DNA of 34,205 nt, taken from contig JACUTR010000006.1 of the NCBI GenBank assembly GCA_014859735.1, forward strand, positions 1 through 34,205, written 5' to 3'. Under the pieces are notes generated by a model. It was given only the letters and a program-made list of their open reading frames with translations. It searched no databases and was not told the origin of the DNA. Below are positions 31,058 to 34,205 of this stretch, piece after piece. The position numbers and the translations under genes were made by a program. Position 1 is the stretch's first letter. Each line of letters opens with the position of its first letter. Source of the stretch: Candidatus Methanophagales archaeon. Its GTDB lineage: Archaea > Halobacteriota > Syntropharchaeia > Alkanophagales > Methanospirareceae.

Positions 31058-31677
31058 TTGAAGTCGAGATCAATACATATCTTTTTTCGAACATAAGTTG
31101 GAGTATCCAACCACCATTCTTTATCAAGCTGTGAGAGCCTGTTAAAGGCTTCTTCAGGCCGAAGATTTGTATGAATAGAGATGAGCAAATCCTCATCTCC
31201 AGCCTCAGGATCCGTTACAACCTCAAGAAAAACCTTTGAAGATTCCTCAAAATAATTACTAATTTTATCATATGCTTCTAAGAGTAATGGGAAAAGAAAA
31301 GAGTCCTTTACAAGGAAATCATAAACTTCCTCTTCTCTTCGCAGAACGTAAAGCTGCTTCAAACCTCTTAGATCCAAAAATGGATAATTAGATACCGTTT
31401 TATTCCAAAATTCCCCTTGGATTGATTTTATGAGCTGGTTATAAAAATTCGCCAGACTTTCAATTTTGGGGAATTGTTCAGGTCTCACTTCTTGTCTCGC
31501 AAAACGTTGACGAAGCATATAAAAATAAGGAAGGTAAATTAGACTGATTTTTGGTGCTTGGGTGGGAGCTTGAAGATCAGAAGAAGATTCTAGAGATACT
31601 CTAGAGCTAAATAGTTTTGAATCATCTATTGCTGCACTCATTTCTTCGGTTGGCAGTTCTATTGCATCACTGATCAT
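31054..31677 (-). CDS. Unrecognised protein, second gene of the HEPN-RadC operon
   Basis: A 207-aa soluble protein. Residues 1-45 are polar (Ser/Ala/Pro rich) and probably flexible. Then come LIYLPYFYMLRQRF and a helical middle, and a C-terminal alpha/beta part: KVFLEVVTDPEAGDEDLLIS, LRPEEAFNRLSQLDKEWWLD and KKICIDLDFK. The EEAF.RL..LD.EWWLD segment seems familiar from uncharacterised bacterial proteins beside HEPN genes, but I cannot name a family. Overlaps of 4 bp with the genes on both sides mean the four products are probably made in fixed ratio. Confidence 0.7.
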   Translation of the reverse strand: MISDAIELPTEEMSAAIDDSKLFSSRVSLESSSDLQAPTQAPKISLIYLPYFYMLRQRFARQEVRPEQFPKIESLANFYNQLIKSIQGEFWNKTVSNYPFLDLRGLKQLYVLRREEEVYDFLVKDSFLFPLLLEAYDKISNYFEESSKVFLEVVTDPEAGDEDLLISIHTNLRPEEAFNRLSQLDKEWWLDTPTYVRKKICIDLDFK

Positions 31678-32297
31678 TCTTTTTCTCCTAAAGAATAAAG
31701 ATTTTTAAGAATCCTCAGTGAATCGTCATATCTTGTCGAGAAATTTCCTATAAATTGTCTAATATCTTCCAAAGACCGGCCTTTAAGCTCATGATGGAAA
31801 TTGAAATTATTGATAAGGCTATTTTTTTCTTGCGATTCGATAACAAGTTTGAGCACATAAATCGCGCTTCGTGCATAAATTATACCGCCATAATGAACGT
31901 CATGATCTTCGAAAACTGAAAGTAAATCTGTTCCATTTATGTTAACCTCAATTTTGGGCAGGGTCTCACCTTCAGCCATCTCAACACTCCATGTGAAGTT
32001 TAGCCCGAGTGATTGGTATGGAATATGAGGTAACAAATCCACATATTTAGCAGCGAGGTCTGCTAAAGAATTCAATGTTGCATCATCTTGTTTTTTAGCT
32101 GTGATTTGGAGCCGTTGATGATCGACTAATAACGAAAAAGACTCTGATTCAAAGAGAGAAAAATCTGGTGTGTGTACAAAATGTATAGGCTCTTCAAGTA
32201 TCAATGAATTGTCCTTGAGCCACTGCGGAGCTATTATGCTTGGGTTATGAGCCGAGGCTATTATCACAATATCCTTGCGTCTTGGTTTTACCTCCAT
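31674..32297 (-). CDS. Unrecognised protein, first gene of the HEPN-RadC operon
   Basis: A 207-aa soluble protein. The N-terminal part reads KDIVIIASAHNPSIIAPQWL and later LLVDHQRLQITAKK, then LPHIPYQSLGLNFTW; together these suggest an alpha/beta protein with an NP-x-x-x-x-P-x-W-L motif. The rest is helical and acidic (FEDHDVHYGG, RQFIGNFSTRYDD). No family is recognised. The frame starts at GTG 32306, but GGAGGT stands 8 bases upstream of the ATG at 32297. It is the promoter-proximal gene of the four-gene unit; its stop overlaps the next ATG (31674-31677). Confidence 0.7.
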   Translation of the reverse strand: MEVKPRRKDIVIIASAHNPSIIAPQWLKDNSLILEEPIHFVHTPDFSLFESESFSLLVDHQRLQITAKKQDDATLNSLADLAAKYVDLLPHIPYQSLGLNFTWSVEMAEGETLPKIEVNINGTDLLSVFEDHDVHYGGIIYARSAIYVLKLVIESQEKNSLINNFNFHHELKGRSLEDIRQFIGNFSTRYDDSLRILKNLYSLGEKE

Positions 32298-32369
32298 ATT
32301 CTCCACCTCCTCTTTTATTGGTATACAGACCTAATTATTTAAAAGTAACGCTTTTCTCCACCCACCCCA

Positions 32370-32492
32370 TCAAGAATAATCTAACAACGTTTTTGTTTTT
32401 CTCTTAGCGATTTTCTTCTCCTTCCCGTTCTTCGCCCGCTCCTGGTTGATTCGCTTCAATAATACCGATGCAGGCTCTTCATTCGGATCCAT
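32370..32492 (-). pseudogene. hsdS 3'-end remnant (type I restriction specificity subunit)
   Basis: A 40-codon frame beginning MDPNEEPASVLLKRINQERA and ending in a Lys-rich tail. The DPN(D/E)EPASVLL(K/E)RI-x-x-ER stretch is the well-known C-terminal end of HsdS proteins. The two DNA-recognition domains that should precede it are gone; 7 bp upstream is the stop of the GmrSD-like gene instead. GAGAGG before the ATG could permit translation of the short peptide. I read this as a leftover where another gene has replaced most of hsdS. Confidence 0.65.
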
Positions 32493-32499
32493 TACCCTC

Positions 32500-34205
32500 T
32501 CACAGACTCGCGAAGTATGTTTTGATCTTCTGCGCCATTAATTTCCGCCGTTCTTCGAGAAAGGTGTTATAGTCCTCGACGGTCATATTCTCCATGCCGT
32601 CTGGGATGCAGTTCATACCGAAGTTATCTCGTAGCTCGCTGAGATCGGTAATGTTACCATAATACTTCGGTCCACCCTGGCACTGTTCCAAGAGATGCCC
32701 GAAGTAAAGCTTTGGCTCTTTGTTTCCGATGGCGATGTTTATCTCGCTCTGCGCAATGACATAGTTGGCGATCTGGTTGTACTGGCTCCTATTGAGCCCA
32801 CTCCTTTTGAGATATTTACGCGGAAAGAGGTGATGCACATCGGACTTCACCTCAATAAGCTCACGAACGCTAATATCGTGAGAAAGGAATCCGCGATCGT
32901 TCATCTTGACCTGGGCGGCTTGGAAGAGGCGGAAGTACGGGCTTGAAGCTGCTGATGTATTCATCTGTTGCGGCAGCGCGACGTCCCAGAACGCATCTGA
33001 AAGCTCGCCGCGGATGATCGAATCCGCATAGGTCTGAATACCCTGCGAGTGGATTTGGCGGATGTCGCGGTCAAAAGCGGTTTCGGGGGATCCGGAGTAG
33101 CGCCCGGTCAGTATGGACATGACGAACCAGCGGCGCACATATCGTTCGATGTCCGCATTTGGTATGCCCTGAGCACGAAGCGTGAGATAAAGGACATAGG
33201 CAAAGTTCAGTGCGTTCTGAGAGCCGATCATCGATGCATCGACGAATCCTGCGGAGCGGATGATCATGACAAACCGCTTGAAGTGCGTCTCGTTCATGAA
33301 TTGGCTGATCCCCTGCTTGAGACGGGCGAAGGACTCTTCGATAATGGCTTCCTCATACTGCCTCGTCTCGAAGTTACGGCCCGAAAGAAGAGAGACCAGA
33401 TCCTCGAGACGACCACGCTTGAACTCGGAAGTAAAGGCAACGCGGAGCATGTCGGTGTAGGAGGAGTCATAGAGACTATCTTTCTCGTTACGCAGCCAAG
33501 ACATCTGCGAGAAGAACTCGCTCTTAATAAAGTCCTTGTCGTTCTTGATGCCTTGATAAAACTCGGGTGCCACAGCTAGATGGCAGAAGTAGTCGATTGC
33601 CTTACGCAGCGTGTTGCCCCCGTAGGTCTCATTAACCGCTATCTTCGACATCACGAAATCTGCTTGGCTCAGCGGCACGCCCTCTGAGTTGACGCGGATA
33701 AAAATCTCGGTGACGGTTTCACTATCAAGATCAGAGGAAAGTTCGATTAGACCGATATGGTTGCTTGTTATACCGCGCAGGAGTTCAATGCTGCGGAAAA
33801 TGTTGTCTTTGGTTGTTCCGGGATTCCGCTCACAGTAAGCGCTCACGAGATCGAACAAACTAGTCTGGGGATCGAAGACAACTGCGATGTCAGAAATCCA
33901 TGAGACATCCCTTTCGATAGCAGGGTTGGATACCTCGAATTCCTTTCTGCCTGGATGGAAGGCGATACGGATCCGGACCTGCTGGTAGTCCTTGTTCACG
34001 ACCTCACGACCGAGCAGCGACGCCATGAGGGCTGTAACCCGTTGCTGACCGTCGATCAGGATGCGTTTGCCTGAGGATGAAGTGCCGTCCCTCAGCTTCA
34101 CGTCGGGGTTGCGCCACGCGATCAGGTAGCCAACCGGATAGCCATGAAAGAGTGAATCAAGGAATTTACGTACTTTAGTGGAATCCCAGACAAATGGCCG
34201 CTGGA
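32500..34205 (-). CDS. GmrSD-like DUF262/HNH restriction-type protein (5' end outside window)
   Basis: At least 568 residues; the frame is open to the window edge. Sequence before the first in-window GTG (34101) is clearly coding, opening [20 protein letters not shown] and PVGYLIAW. The N-terminal DUF262 nucleotide-binding domain has [16 protein letters not shown] (the DGQQR motif). The C-terminal part carries an HNH-like nuclease motif, [15 protein letters not shown], followed by [21 protein letters not shown], as in DUF1524. Such proteins are modification-dependent or anti-phage NTP-driven restriction systems, GmrSD being the model. Base composition is visibly more GC-rich than the operon downstream, suggesting separate acquisition. 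Confidence 0.88.
   Translation of the reverse strand, partial: QRPFVWDSTKVRKFLDSLFHGYPVGYLIAWRNPDVKLRDGTSSSGKRILIDGQQRVTALMASLLGREVVNKDYQQVRIRIAFHPGRKEFEVSNPAIERDVSWISDIAVVFDPQTSLFDLVSAYCERNPGTTKDNIFRSIELLRGITSNHIGLIELSSDLDSETVTEIFIRVNSEGVPLSQADFVMSKIAVNETYGGNTLRKAIDYFCHLAVAPEFYQGIKNDKDFIKSEFFSQMSWLRNEKDSLYDSSYTDMLRVAFTSEFKRGRLEDLVSLLSGRNFETRQYEEAIIEESFARLKQGISQFMNETHFKRFVMIIRSAGFVDASMIGSQNALNFAYVLYLTLRAQGIPNADIERYVRRWFVMSILTGRYSGSPETAFDRDIRQIHSQGIQTYADSIIRGELSDAFWDVALPQQMNTSAASSPYFRLFQAAQVKMNDRGFLSHDISVRELIEVKSDVHHLFPRKYLKRSGLNRSQYNQIANYVIAQSEINIAIGNKEPKLYFGHLLEQCQGGPKYYGNITDLSELRDNFGMNCIPDGMENMTVEDYNTFLEERRKLMAQKIKTYFASL

Noticed and set aside
33049-33579. Plus-strand frame (176 codons) within the GmrSD-like gene, plus a shorter one at 32695-32946
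   Set aside because: Both are antisense to a clearly coding DUF262/HNH protein and have no start signals.

Overview
The window looks like euryarchaeal chromosome from a methanogen- or ANME-type organism (ANME-1/Syntrophoarchaeum-like is my best guess, by inference). The evidence is a tungsten-type formylmethanofuran dehydrogenase operon (fwdDBAC), archaeal RNase P proteins (Pop5, Rpp30), archaeal PGK, YchF, UPF0147, Elp3, a PAC2 protein, a Clp1-type kinase and a UPF1/IGHMBP2-type helicase. TATA boxes about 25 bp upstream of several start codons suggest leaderless messages.

Layout. 1-5.4 kb: the 3' end of an M50 protease with CBS domains, then on the minus strand RNase P subunits rnp3 and rnp2, a UbiA prenyltransferase, tRNA-Arg(CCG), and a gap-pgk pair in which GAPDH is bacterial type and PGK archaeal type. 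5.4-10.1 kb: a TctA-like permease and small genes on the plus strand (C2H2 finger, a truncated glycosyltransferase-like piece, CDF metal exporter, membrane protein, double-CxxC protein), plus an unlisted 45-aa four-cysteine gene on the minus strand. 10.2-13.5 kb: Elp3, PAC2 protein and a glycerophosphodiesterase. 13.6-15.7 kb: an accessory patch with a wHTH/DUF3467-like pair, a small unknown gene, a possible operator array and a terminase C-terminal remnant. It is bracketed by two copies of the 3' end of the ychF coding sequence, like the scar of an integrated element. 15.7-22 kb: UPF0147-ychF, a Clp1-like kinase, and an aroE-dapL-dapF-citG-like cluster for aromatic amino acid and lysine biosynthesis. 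22.1-26.5 kb: fwdDBAC, with a possible 37-codon upstream ORF and a T-tract terminator. 26.5-30 kb: PrsW-like protease, SF1 helicase, acylphosphatase and rubredoxin. 30-34.2 kb: an accessory island.

The island holds four genes on the minus strand joined by three identical 4-bp ATGA overlaps: two unrecognised proteins, a HEPN-like protein and RadC. Upstream is a GmrSD-like DUF262/HNH protein running off the window, and a leftover hsdS 3' end. The four-gene operon is the best candidate for an undescribed system, probably defence or toxin-antitoxin like; this rests on context and motifs only.

Other things of note: a dispersed structured repeat that folds as a multi-hairpin junction (one copy 3 bp from the tRNA 3' end, one at the ribosome-binding region of the glycerophosphodiesterase), and an out-of-frame rubredoxin-like tail at the end of the CDF gene. 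All protein identifications are from reading motifs; no search was run.
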